Of a stretch of DNA of 64,000 bases, positions 10,401 through 22,957 are shown one piece after another (within the stretch, counting starts at the first letter, position 1; every line of letters starts with the position of its first letter). The stretch spans positions 22,821,978-22,885,977 of the forward strand of contig JAGGNK010009114.1 of assembly GCA_017590115.1 (NCBI GenBank). Direction: 5' to 3'. The position numbers and the translations under genes are program-made. Origin of the DNA: Montifringilla adamsi. Its lineage: Eukaryota > Chordata > Aves > Passeriformes > Passeridae. The notes under the pieces were generated by a model. The model ran no database searches, had not been told where the DNA came from, and saw only the letters and a program-made list of their open reading frames with translations.

Positions 10401-12900
10401 TGTGAAGGCAGTCACTCAGAAGTTTGTAGGTTGGTGGAAATGGACAGACTGATTCCTAGAGGAAATAAGCGTTAGCATGAGAACAACAGCTGAACTGAAA
10501 TCCCATAAGCCAGGAAGAACAGCTACACAATTACACTAACAGGTGGTTGGTTTCAAAACAAATTTCAAGGTCTGACAGCTCAGTGCACCTGCTTTGAGCT
10601 GATTTCTTTCAAGACTTGGTTTTGGCATGAGCCATTGATAAAAACCATAATTCTTTGTGTCTGAGAAAAGTCATCATTACCATATAGTGATGATAAACTG
10701 CTAAAGCTTTCTAAAAGTTGCACTTAGCCAGAAGGTAATGTGGGTCATTCTGCACACTCTGTCATTAGAATTGAATTTTTTGAACTGGAAGTTTTCTCTC
10801 TCAGACCTACCAGGCAAACATGACAGACCTCTCCTTCTGTGAGCTGAGATAATTTCATAGATTAGAGTGCTGTGATTTGAATTAGGTATGACTTCAGCTT
10901 TTGCATTCACCATAATAAGAAAAATGAAATTTTATTTTGACAAAGATTTTGACAAAGATATTCAGCAAATTCTGAGTATCTAGTATATATTACATAATTT
11001 ATATACTGAATAATTCTGAATAATTATAAAGGTCCTACTCTTTCTTCTACATTTCTTTTAATTGCAGACATTTCATTTGGGGAGATTTTAAAATTTGCTT
11101 ATATTGCTCTCAGCTTATAGAATTCTCATGAATTTTGGACAAAGGAAAGATGGTAATTTTCATTTTGGAGAAAAAATCAAAACAAGCTTTTATCATTCAA
11201 ATGTCTGTACTAGTGATCCATTATGGATGGCTCCCACATGTCAGTAAGAAATAGGATAAATCTTAAACTCGGTCAGAACAGATTGATAAATGTTGCTTTT
11301 GGGATTGAAGTTGATTCGTTTCTACAGAACTGAAATGAGATTTTCACAATGGTCTAAATACCTAGAAATTTGAGTTCCTCTAATTTTCAGGCAGTGGGAT
11401 TACAGAGTGCCAAGTTCATCACATCTTTATAAGATCTGGGCCTTCATTCTGAACACCTCACTTTGCAGACCTGATATGTCAGGGTTTTATGTGATAAAAC
11501 AATCCTGAGTTCTGGAAATGTGTGTTTTTTTGGTTTTTTTTTCTTCTATAGACAGTATGAAGTATATGATCACAGTTTTCAACTCTGAGTAACTAGTGTG
11601 ATTAAAAGATATGGAGCCTACATGCAGGCTTACAGCCTGGTGCCAGGCTGGGGACAGCAGTGTGACCTGCACTCTGCTCAGACTGCAGCCACCCTTCACT
11701 GCTGTGCCTCCTCTCTCATCTTGTCTGTTGAGCAAAACTTGCAGATATTTATTAACTTCATGGTGTTCTGGATTGTGGAGAGGGCATAGAGAACTGCTGC
11801 TGTAGTTCTGTAGTGCTACTGTGGGCCTTTCCACTCCCCATTCTGCTGGTTTTTAAAGACCTAACATGATTGTATGGTTAACAGCTGGTACCAGAGAAAC
11901 AGAAAAATAGTGATTAACCTGGCGTCTCCCATCTCCTTTTAACAAATGAAAATGTAAATCTACATAACAGGTTTTTTGTTTTAACTGTCCTTCATTCAGA
12001 ATTACTAAATACATTACCTGACAGCAGTGGTGGTTACTTTATTCTGAAAATTCTGTTTCTCAGGTCTTGATAGATTACTCTTTCTACTGGATTGCAGAGG
12101 ATATTCCTGCTAATTTTCCTTGGCTGCTGTATGTGATTTGAGTATGTGACTGTCAAGGTCTGTCTGTTAGATTTTCAAATTTTTGTAGTTACATTCCGGA
12201 TTTTGTGATCTGTAGACTTGAACCCGTCTAACTGGAAAATAAGATATGAAAGATACTAAGTTACACTTTGTGAAATATACTTAAAATGCCCACCTTTCAA
12301 TTTGCTGTGTCAGTTATCCAGGTTTGCAGTGGCATTACCTTTGTTGTAGTTATTCAGTTAACAAAGACTGGCATGTTTTTTTTTTTTCGCTGTCAACTTA
12401 AAACAGTCACTAACACAAAGCTAAAACTTCAGCTGCCTTCCTTGGGGAGGAAGAGTTAGCAAAATTGAACATTAGATTCAAGAACTGGGTACAAGCTTTT
12501 ATCACTTGAAGGGTCAAGATACAAAAAACCCCCCAGAAGATCATGTGGATGAAGAATCTGAGGATCTACAAATTTCCCCTTGTGGTTACCTAACAGTGAG
12601 CCAGGGACAAGTCTTTTCTGCCACTGAGCTGGGAGGGATTGGCTGACAGAGCTGTCTGACAAGTCAGCTTCTGTGGTCACCTATATTTACACCAAAGTTC
12701 AGGACATCTCAGGACTTAGTTTTGAATGCTTTTCTCAAAGACCTGTCTTTTGAAGAATGCTCAGATTTTAAATTGAAAGATTTGACCCACTTTGTAGAGG
12801 AAAAAGAACAAATAGAATTGGGAGTGGGAAGGTCACTGTTAATAGCATATGAAGTACTTCTCAGCAAGCTTTAAAATTGCTTTGTTTCTCCCTCTCCTAG
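7401..12900. other. Intergenic, no firm feature
   Basis: AT-rich DNA with a strong-looking splice donor ACG|GTAAGT at about 9674 and a 12-bp tandem duplication of TTTTGACAAAGA at 10935-10958. No recognised gene. If the exon pair at 12901 is real, earlier exons should lie here or further left, but I could not assemble them with confidence. Confidence 0.4.
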
Positions 12901-13376
12901 TGCTGTAAACATGACAAGCCAAAGGAAGACCTCAGAAAACAACTCAAGGAAGCTACAAAGGCTATTGAGAAAGCAAAGAAGCCAGCTGGACCGGTTAGTG
13001 TCAAACACAATATTTTCCAATAGCTGTGGTGGGTTGATTTCTCCACATTTCTCAGTAGATACACATCACATATTCTGAACGGTACAGTGAAGCAAGTGAG
13101 GATATGCTCATACAGAAAGTTCACTTTTTTAATGCATAACAATAGGCTGCATTCTATTTGGAGTCTTCCTAAATCCCTGGTAAATAGACACCTGCTTAAT
13201 CCAAGGTTGAAGAGAAGATGAAAATTTTAATACATTCTTTTTTTTTCACCTAGAGTTTAGTCACCGGGCTTTCTGATGAAAGACTCATTTTTCTTGGTTT
13301 GGGCACAACTACTAAAGCACACATTTGGCAATTAATTGAGAAATATGTGGATTTTTTAGGAATGTCAAAATTCTGA
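12901..13376 (+). CDS. Candidate last two exons of an unrecognised plus-strand gene
   Basis: The first exon would be 12901-12993: exactly 93 nt, phase 0 in and out, preceded by TTTCTCCCTCTCCTAG and followed by GTTAGT. It encodes 31 residues beginning CCKHDKPKED, rich in Lys/Glu and likely helical. A 260-nt intron ends in TTTTTTTTTCACCTAG. The second exon, 13254-13376, opens in the matching phase with SLVTGLSDER and runs 40 codons to TGA, ending VDFLGMSKF. The nearest AATAAA is at 14644-14649. I do not recognise the protein. The evidence is splice-signal quality, phase agreement and coding-like composition; a purine-rich stretch will give Lys/Glu by chance, so a noncoding exon or coincidence remains possible. 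Confidence 0.3.
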
Positions 13377-16300
13377 ACCTTATGCTTAGGAGACTATTGC
13401 TCAGAGGGAATGTTGCTAGTGGTTTGTGATATTTCATATTTGAAAAATCAAGGGATGGGATAATACTGACAAGTCATAGGCTAAGCTTCTCAGTGAGATT
13501 AAGTTTGTATATAGCAAACCTCTTATCATGGGATCATCTAGCTCTTCTCAGTTTGTGATGTCTTAAAAAAGGTATTGGCACTAGGATGTATGTTGATAAA
13601 TGCAGATATATCCATGTCTGTAAGTTGAAGTAACCATCATGTATTTCCAGAGAACCTATTACCAAGGTCACTGTAAGGCCATGTGGTATCCACAATCTCC
13701 TTCCTTCCTAATTATGGATAAATGGAAGGATGAGTTGCTTAAGCAATATGCAGTGGCCAGGGTGGTCTGCACAAGCATTTGCACTGTGTGCAGTGATATT
13801 TCCTGGCTCCCTGGTTGCTTTCCTTTCCCTACTTTCCTCCACTGGACAGCCCATGTCATTCTCCACAGTGTATTAAATCCTGCTTGCAGACAAACGTGGT
13901 CATTTGGTACCTGTCAAGGAATGGCAGTAGGGCAGATGTTCTGCCTCTTGCCACTGGATTTAATTTCTCTCCCTCAGTATTTCACTGCCTCCCCTATGAA
14001 GTCTAAGAGACATCTCTGATGTAAATCAAAGGAAGTTTTCTTTTCCTGTTATGTCTCCAAGAGCCCAATTCTCCTTGCCATACACTAACTCCAATTTGTA
14101 AATAGCAACTCTTTCTCTGCGGTTGGGTAGGTTATTGAACCACATTTCTCATTCTGCCCTGCAATTTTATTTTCACAAAAGGAGCCCATGGCTCTTTACA
14201 TGAGGAATCAAAGGAAGGTTTTGTTGTTTTGCAAGCTGAAATATTTCTGACAGTGAAAACAAAAGTCTCATCTCTGTTAAGGGCTTAGTTACATTTAAAA
14301 TATAATTTTTTCCAGAGCAACTTACTCAGTTTGAAGGGAAATTTGAATTCTGAGGTGATACTAAATGAACTTTAAGTCATATGTATGCACAGCATGAACA
14401 AAAGGAAGTGGTTCTTTATGAGAGACAGCAAAACTGGGCAGGTAGGAAGAAAGGGAATGCTGGTTTTGCAAAGGCAATACAAAAGGAAATCTTTTGTGCA
14501 ATCAGTTTAGTAAATAAGAATTATAATAACAGAGACATAAATGTGGCAAGGAAGAAAGAATTTTAAAAATATATTGGCTGACCTAATTGAGCTAGAATTG
14601 CCGTTGTATGATCTACTGTCGTGTACTTTAAAGTATGTTAACCAATAAAAATGAGGATAATGCCTGATAAACTGGTTTTGACTTTGAATGTTTGAGCTGT
14701 AACATGTCTTTGTTTCGAGTATTTTTTGTTTGTGATGATATCCACAAGTGATGACAAGTTTCTTCCTATACAATATCTATTCATAAAGAGGAATAAGACA
14801 TTCAACCTTTATCTTTGGAGTGAGAAAATAAATTGTACATGCAAAGAGAATGGATTGTCTGTTATGGCTGTGTCTATCCCAGTGGGTCTATATGAAGCTG
14901 TCAGTCCTTGTAAATTATAAATGTCATACAGCTTTTTCTAGAGTGGGTTGAATAACATCTTAAATTGTGGTCTAATGATATAAGTTAAAGCTGTAAACTG
15001 AGGTTGACATAGAATTACAAAGGAAAATAATCTCATTTTAACTGGCTCTGTAGGTGGTACAGTGTTCTACAGAATCACTGAGCCATTACTTGCTCTCTAA
15101 TTGTCCTTAGTTTTCCTGTGCTGAGAAGCTATTAGTGCAGGATATAAATTGTGTCTGTGTTGGATTTCTGCAGCTAACTGGTAAGGAATCAAATTTTTGA
15201 TTTTTCACATAGAGGTCCGCAAAGAGCCCTAGAATTTCAGATAATAAAAGCTGCTAAAACCTGAGGAGTTTGGAGTCACCCATCTGAGAGACAGTGTTGA
15301 TAATTTAAAGGCTTTTTGGCTGATTTCAACTCCAGGGCCCATTTTCTTTGCAGTATACTGCTTCAAGCTAATGGATTTGTAATTAGTGGGGAAGCCAAAT
15401 TCATAAGGCTGCTTAGTATTTAAAGTATTACAGTTCAAGCTTAAGAGACAGTTCATTACAGCAATAATACTCCTTTGTCTTCACTGCAGTTACAAAAAGT
15501 GATTTTTACATGTTGTGCTTATTTGACTCAAGTGAAGCCATGGTCCCATCATGAACCCTGTAGCTTTCTTCTATTCTGCTTTGCTTGTCACAAGCCACTT
15601 TCTGCTTAGGTGGTTAATTGTAGGTTTGCTTTGGAAGAGTGTTGGTTCTGGCTTATGGTCTCAAAAGCAGTGGCCTTAAACTGAACAGGGAATAATTGAA
15701 TTGAAATCCTATTGCTTATGAGCCTTAAGAAGGCTCATAAAATAGAACATGAACTCTGAAGAGACAAATTGAAAGATCTGATGATGAGTGGGAAGAAAAA
15801 CTTTCTGTCCAAAGCAAATGATTTATCTTCATGTCTCCATTTGCAAAACCTTATCCAAACAGGTTCAAAATCATCCCTAGCATTTGCTTTAGCTGTTAAA
15901 ATCAGTGTTTTAGTTTGCTGTAATTTTTCATTGGATAGCAGAAAATGAATATGATGTATTTTTTAAATTATTACTTTTTTCCTCCATTGTGATCTTTTCC
16001 TAGTCTCACCTGGGTTTTTCCATCTCTCCTTATCCTGTGTCTCTTTGTAGAAGTTCTCCCAATTTTCTGAGTTTCTTTCTCAGGAATATTCTCAGACAAA
16101 AGTTCCCCATGGTATGAAATCCAATAGATTATTTAATTTTTCTTCTTCCCTTCATAGTCTTTATTTGTTTAGGCAGCTTGGACAGGTATTGCATTTGAAC
16201 TTAAGCATCATTAGTGAATATCTGTGTGTGTACAACTGAGAGCAGAATTGGCTTAAATTCTGCTCCAAAAGGAAATTGAGTAGGGTCCTGCAATTCCGAC

Positions 16301-18338
16301 TTGTTTCCCTTTCCAGCAGCAATGAGCTGAATCAGAAGGGAACTAATGAATTCTGGTCGATTTCCTTCAGTGCACCAAAGCTCTTTAAACACATACTGAA
16401 GAAGGGAAATGAAGTAGGATTAGTCCATTTCCCTTTGAAGCCAGCTGTGTGTTCGCAGTGCATGTACTGGAACATTATTTCACTTGCCAGTTTCTGGCCA
16501 TGGGCCAAACTGTAGTATCATCTTGAATTGATGCAGGATCCAAAAATACATAGAAAAACACATGGACTGCCTCTGGACAATAAGTAAAAAGTTGGTGTCT
16601 GTATGGCAAACTGGCTTGTGTTTTTAACTTTTGTTCTTTACCTGGATCATCTAATTATTTTTATTATTATTTTTCTATTAGCTTTGCCATAGCCATAAGC
16701 AGTTCTGGGGCTTTATTTTCCCCTTCAGACTGACTTCCAGTGGGAGTGAGAATTTTTAATGTAATATTAAGACACTTTGTTGTTTCTTTACTGCTGTTGT
16801 GTTTTGGAGGGAGAAAAGTTCCACATGTTTCATCTTATAGAGAGTGTTTGGGGAAGAGGGATGTTTGAGGAGTTGTGTAATACTGAAAGCTGTGTATGTG
16901 TGTGTGACTCATACAAGTCCTAACCGTTGTTGTGCCTGTATATAGCACCTTTCTTTCCAGACAGTCTCAAAACATTTTGTAAATAATATGGTGATTTTGT
17001 AGTGTGTGACACTCTCAGGGACTGAAGAAAGGACTCTTCTACTCCAAAAGGATGAGACTTTGCCAGTGCATTTCAGTTTACTATTGCTGCCACACAGTTG
17101 AACAGTTCTGATTTTTTGTGTAGGAGATAAACAAAAGATAAGTAGAGTCTTATCCACAGCACTACACATGTTAAGTACACTGGAATGAGAAGTGTCTGCT
17201 GTCACCTGAGTACTGCCATCGGAAAAAATTGGAACATTTGGGCTGGAACCTGTTTTCTACAGAGCTGTTGGATCTCTATGTCTTACAGGGCCGTTCTTAT
17301 AATGTGCTCAGCGACAGTGACCCTGGCTTTATCTATTATAGGGCATCTGTGATTTACATGTTTTCCCATGCCACTGGATTTTGCCTGTTTAATTCCAGGA
17401 CACTTCTGGAGGCACAAACAAAGCTGACAAATGTGTTGCTCTGGTGGCAGAAAGGAGGGTGAACCAGGCATTTACTGGTGCAGCAATGGCAGCTGGAGGT
17501 TATGCTTTGTCACTGTTGTGTTGATGTATCTATGCTGGAAGAAATCTGTAGTACAGTGCTGACTCCAGGGATCAGTGGATGAGGGTTCTTGGCTGCCCTT
17601 AAAGTAGATGTGCACTAACCAAATTAGGGATTTGTAAATTAGGACTGGGACTTCAGAGTTGATCCAGAAGTGAGGGAAGGATTGGTGGAATACCCAGAGC
17701 ACCAGAGCAATATTAGACTGTCAGGCTGAATATAGTGCAGCTTCTCTCTGAGGTTCAGGTTTGCTTGCAGGCTGAGTGAGCTGCTGAGTTGGTACCACAA
17801 CTGACAACAGGCAACCAGCATAGGCAACCTTCCTATGGAAAACGTGCTAACAGGAAATTTAGGGAAACTAGCAGTAGATGTAAGGAAACTTGCCTCTTAT
17901 CTGACTGCTTGTTTTTATCTAATAATAATACTGTCTGTAACAGACAGTGGAGGATTGTGATTGCAGGTCTGAGTTCAAACCACAAAATCTGAATACGTAT
18001 GGGTCTGCCCTTCGAGAAGATTAGGCAGTTTCAAAACTAAATCCATGGATAAAGCAGTGATCTTTCTTCAGGCTTTGGAAAAACCAAAGGAATTTCTTAG
18101 TTTGCTGTTCTTTGTTCCCAGGAAAGCATGGTGAAAGGAGGGGAAATAAGAAAGGCTATACTTACATTCCCTAAAGAGGCCTTTAAAAAAACCCAAACAA
18201 CCAGGCAATAAAGAGTCAGGTAGGAAAAGATGAATGGCCGTGAGAATTTACATGCAAAACTGCGCTTGTGGGAGAGCTACAGGGAGGCTTAACAGATCTC
18301 CATAAGTACTATTAACTCAGCCAAAAGCTAACAGAAAG
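13377..18338. other. Intergenic, nothing recognised
   Basis: AT-rich. A 126-codon plus-strand frame at 13639-14019 has no recognisable motif. No RNA gene or clear repeat seen. Confidence 0.45.
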
Positions 18339-18830
18339 TTGTCAGTATTCTGCAAGCCCAGGGAGCGGTCCCAAACGCATGCATGCAGATTAGACATGCA
18401 TGACTTCTGGGGGCCCTCGGATGGAAGGGGATGCGCCCGATCAGGAGAGCGGGGGAAAAACAAACAACAACAAAAAAGTGCACAGAATTCAGTACTCCCT
18501 AACCCTCAACTCTGGAGATGTTCCCTTTTGTATCCAGCACAAGAGAGGTAGAAATTAGGCCACAGCATCACTGGAGCAGACGGGCACGCTCTGTCTGCGC
18601 CGCAGCAGCATGTGCTTCTTTTCAGGGAGTTGCCTGGCAACGGAATGCTGTCCGCCCGAGTGACTGCAGGAGCCCATTGAAACCCTGCGACGGGCAGGGC
18701 AAGGGGAGAAAGGAGGAGAGGAAGGAGGAGGGGGAGAGTGAGCTCACCACTTTAGAAATTCCTGGCAGCAAAGCCAGGACACCAAGAATGAGACAGGGAA
18801 AGGAGAGAAAAACTCTTACTATTCAGGAGT
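18339..18830. promoter_or_regulatory. Candidate regulatory element with RFX X-box
   Basis: A CpG-bearing segment in AT-rich DNA. It contains the inverted repeat GTTGCCTGGCAAC (18629-18641), which matches the paired half-site pattern bound by RFX factors, and two CATGCATG octamers (18378-18385, 18395-18402). A purine-rich GGAGG/GAAGG stretch follows at 18700-18740. Neither a gene nor a repeat explains the composition. Its function and target gene are unknown; CXCR4 and DARS1 are the nearest promoters. Confidence 0.45.
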
Positions 18831-19019
18831 AAATCTTTCCATACAAGTCTAATTTGATTTCATGTAAGTCAAAGGGAGGGATCTAATTCCGTTGATTTTA
18901 TATGATATGTGGGGATGGGCACACCCAAAGAATATATTTCTAATATATAGAATATCCAAGCTTCTGAGAAACAAAAGGTGCTAGTGGGAAGCTGAATGCA
19001 TATTCATAACCCTGCTGCA

Positions 19020-19200
19020 GGTAGTGAGAGGCTCCTCCAAGTGCACCCCTTCTTCTGAACCCCACACCAGGTGATGGCTCTGGGCTTCTGCGTGCCCAGG
19101 GACGGGACATGGGCGCTTCTAATGACGTCATTAATGCTGTGCTGGGGACCGAGTCTATTCTGGTGACCAACAATTGCATTGCAACATTCTGCCAAATGAC
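19020..19200. promoter_or_regulatory. Candidate regulatory element with perfect CRE
   Basis: The 12-bp palindrome AATGACGTCATT at 19121-19132 contains the full CREB/ATF site TGACGTCA (19123-19130). It is followed about 40 bases later by the C/EBP-like ATTGCATTGCAAC. The surrounding 150 bases are richer in G+C than the flanks. It may form one regulatory module with the segment at 18.3-18.8 kb. Confidence 0.45.
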
Positions 19201-22200
19201 CGATTTCTGTTTGTGTGGGAATTAGTTAAATATCACTTCATCTGGGATTTTAGAGATCCTAAGGGAGTCAAGTGTTTAGCTCTCACTGAATTTCAATTGC
19301 ATATCTCTCTGGGAAAATTAATGAGCTGAGTCCTAAGGAGCCTTGCTGTTTTCTAAAGAGCTGAATGTATTGTTTGTTGTCCAAGTCTCTATTTCCTTTC
19401 ATGTATACATACAGAGTGTTCATTTTTACATGCAGAAACTTCAGAAATTTCAGTTGGTAACAGTTGGGAAATTTGGAGTCCTTGCTTTTATGGAACAAGC
19501 TTTCAGATGATCCCAACTAAATTCTACTGGGAGGGTTGTGAAGCAAATAGTTGTGAGGACAGACATCTTGACCATTTTAAGAATTAGCAGCTCTCTAAAG
19601 TAAATGGATAATTCTCTCAGAAGTCAAGATCAGACTCAGGAAATGAGCACCAAAACAGCCTTCACTGGAGCCTCTTGCAACATGCTTTCCCAGTGAAAAC
19701 TCAAGCCCTGGAGAAAAAAAATGGAATTAGTTAAATATTCAAACAGGAAATGCTGTATTAAATCAGACCAATATTCCATTTGATATGAAGCCAATTTTTG
19801 ACAGTTACCAGAAGCACAGGAAAGTATATTAGGAATAATTTTGAAGAGAGTTGCCTGTAAAGGGTATCTCTTAAACTGTAATTTCTTTGTGGTAGGATTA
19901 CTTTTAAAAATGTAAATGTTAAAGAAAATATATGTCAGTATGGTTGGTCATAGTAAGAACTCTGGAAGGGTTGTAATTCTTTATAGACAAGTTTGAATAA
20001 TTTTTTCAGAGTGAATGATTTCTGTTGTGCATGCTGCCAGGAACTGTTGTCACACTCAGTTGTCCAATCTTCTTTGATTTTCCTCTAGGTGTACATGGGA
20101 ATCCAGATATCAATATGAATGTGCTTAATAAACTCAAAGTAATTGGACAGGTGTTATTGTATCTGAAGCTGGTGAGATGTTAGGGATTGAATACACTCTC
20201 CAAGAATATGGATTTGTTGTCATATTGTCATGTTGTGTGAAGGCCACTGTCCTGCAGCAGCCAACAACTTTTGAAATTCCGTGTGGTACTAACAGACTCA
20301 GGTAGAATCAGCATGGATCATTTCTCAGTTAAATAATTGGTTTTATAGTGACAGCAGAAGAAGCTCTCTTTTCAAAAAGATACACCAAGAAGTGGAAATA
20401 TTATTTCCATTTTATCTAAAATATTATATTCTATGAAGTAACAAACCCCATCAATTACATTTTAAAATAAAATTTAGATGTAATAATTTTGTTTCCTTTG
20501 GAAACTAGAGCATAAATTACTGGGTTTTGTAGTCTTTTAATAAGTGTTGGGATCTTTTGAGAAGCAAGTTAGAATGGGGAGAATTAACTAGCCAAGCAAT
20601 GGGTGGTTGACAGCTACAGCTGTAGTTTATAGGGTACTGAAAGAAAGAAACCTTTTGGGATCAAACATCCTGTGTGCTCTCCCTATGACATTCATACTTT
20701 AATTCAAAAGTGCAGTCTTCTGAGATATGTTTCAAATTCTATGTTGCTGCTGTCATCAAGCATATCATTCCTATTATTCTCAGTTCACTAGGTTGTGCAA
20801 GAAACAGTTTTTCTCCCAAAGCCCAGGAAATGAGCCATGTTGATTGTTCATCAGAGAATACAACTGAAGTTTAGCTTTGTGTGAGACTGCAGGAGTATTT
20901 TCTGTGATCAAAAACTGTGTATCCATTCTGTGTCTGAAAGTAGGATCAGAAGTTCCCAGGTTTTCCAGGATATGTAATTATTTCAGCCATTCTGATACAA
21001 TAAGACTGGGCTCAGTCATTGCTTTTCTCTTATCAGATTTGCCATACTCTGCAATACAATAAACGCCCACACAAAAACAATGTTAAAATAAGGTTAAGGT
21101 GAGGACATATACTCCCAAAGGAAGGAAGTTCTGAAATACTGTTTTCATTAAAATCTTCACTCAACAAGCAGAATGTTACGAAAGATGAAGGGTCTGTGGC
21201 TGAGGACTGAAAGTATCCTACATTTTTACTGCTGTGATATGAATGTTACTTTACAAAAGGATTCTTCAGTGGTCTGACCATCTTCATATTCCCATCCACT
21301 ATCAAAATGCATGAAAAGTTATTGCACTAGATTAGTTACAATACTTACTGCTGTATTTTTTATGCATCAGTAATTTTTTTCTTTGATATCCAGAGATAGC
21401 ATTCAAAATTGAGAGCCTGTGTTCCATTCTGAATTTCTCTGCCTTTCAGTAATATCCTCTGGTCATCCTGTTCTGCACCTGCAGCTCTGAAGTGGCATCT
21501 GCAGTACCTGATTTGAAGCCTCAGTTGCTGTCAGTTGTTGTTCTTTTACAGCCCCACGTGGAGCTATTTAGTCTTGTTGAGACACAGATTTCCAAGCACA
21601 TTTACTCAGTTTTACTTGGACATCACAAAAACTGCCTTTGATACAAATCTTGTTCACTTTGGTGAGCTTTCCACAGATTCCACAAATATGATTTGACACC
21701 TAGGATTTTCTGTTTATTGACTTCCTCTTATGCTTGTCTTCACTTTGGCATTATATTATTCCTACATATCATTTAAAATTCACCTAGATTATTTTGAGGA
21801 ATTTTGTGCTGTTTTGTCTGAGATTGCTTTGCTGGAAAGCCACAGCATATTTGAACTGCTACATCATATGCCAGTGGCAAAGTATTATAAAAAGTATAAA
21901 TAACTTCAATATATTTTCCTACTATATTTGCTATCAAGAAACAGAATTTTGCAATTAATTTAATATAATCATCCAGTAAGTATATTTTGATGATAAATAG
22001 TCACCTGATGATAAATAAACATCAAGCAAAAGCTAGTTTGCTAATAATGAGATTATATGTAAGAACCACAATGAAACTGTAATGACTGTACCAGCATCAA
22101 AAATTCACACCTTTTGCAAATGTTTTGTGCCCTCGAATGAACAAAAATGTGTAGTGTTCATTGAGCCATCTGAACAGTGTAGGAGGAACTGTGATCTTTT

Positions 22201-22296
22201 TTTGTTAAAGGCAAGTTATGACTGTCAAATTTTCTCACCTTCTATAGCGGGGTTCCAGCCTTGATGGATAAAGGTAGAGCAACTGGTGTCATCTAC
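19201..22296. other. Intergenic, nothing recognised
   Basis: AT-rich sequence between the CRE-containing segment and the next CR1. No convincing reading frame or repeat. Confidence 0.45.
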
Positions 22297-22957
22297 TGAA
22301 CTTGTGCAAAGCTCAGTAGGACACTGTCCCACACAACATCCTTGTCTCTAAATTGGAGAGAGATGGATTTGATGGCTGGACCACTTGGTGGATAAGGAAT
22401 TGGCTGGCTGGTTGCACTTGAAAGGGTTGCAGTCAGTGGTTGAATGTCCAGGTGGAGACCAGGGATGAGTGCTGGTCCTTGGGATGGCATCAGGACTGGT
22501 GCTGTTCAATGTGCACAGTGGGACTGAGTGCACCCTCAGCAATTTTGCTGATGACACCAACCTGTGTGGCGTGGTGGACACAGTGGAGGGAAGGGATGGA
22601 GAAGACAAAGTTCTGGGAAGACCTTAGACTCCCTTCCACTACCTAAAGGGGCTACAAGTGAACTGGAGAGGGACTTAGAAGGGCATGGAGGGATAGGTCA
22701 AGGGCAATGGCTTTAAACTGGAAGAAGGTAAATTTTAGATTAGATATTGTGAAGAAATTCTTCCCTGTGGTGATGGGGAAGCCCTGGCACAGGTTGCCCA
22801 GAGAAGCTGTGGCTATCCTATCCCTAGAAGTGTTCAAGGCCAGCTGGATGGGGCCCTGGGTGATCTGGTCTGGTGGACGGTATTCCAGCCCATGGCAGGG
22901 TGGTTGAAATGAGACAAGCTTTAAGGTCCCTTCCAAACCAAGCCATTCTGTGATTCC
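22297..22957 (+). mobile_element. CR1 LINE, internally deleted, with reverse-transcriptase remnant
   Basis: Sense orientation. The left part (to about 22598) matches the CR1 reverse-transcriptase region: ACATCCTTGTCTCTAAATTG, GTGGATAAGGAATTGGCTGG, GAGTGCACCCTCAGCAATTT and GCTGATGACACCAACCTGTG. In consensus CR1 this is separated from the 3' part by several hundred bases that are missing here. After the junction come GGCAATGGCTTTAAACTGGA, GTTGCCCAGAGAAGCTGTGG and the 3' terminus GCCATTCTGTGATTCC. Frameshifts and the deletion make it inactive. Confidence 0.88.

Noticed and set aside
10321..10457. Cys-rich plus-strand frame (CEVFCKQC) suggestive of a RING or B-box finger
   Set aside because: Only one Cys pair and the spacing does not complete either finger; its phase does not connect to the exon at 12901.
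13639..14019. 126-codon plus-strand frame after the candidate exon pair
   Set aside because: No recognisable domain, no consistent splice connection, and composition like the surrounding intergenic DNA.
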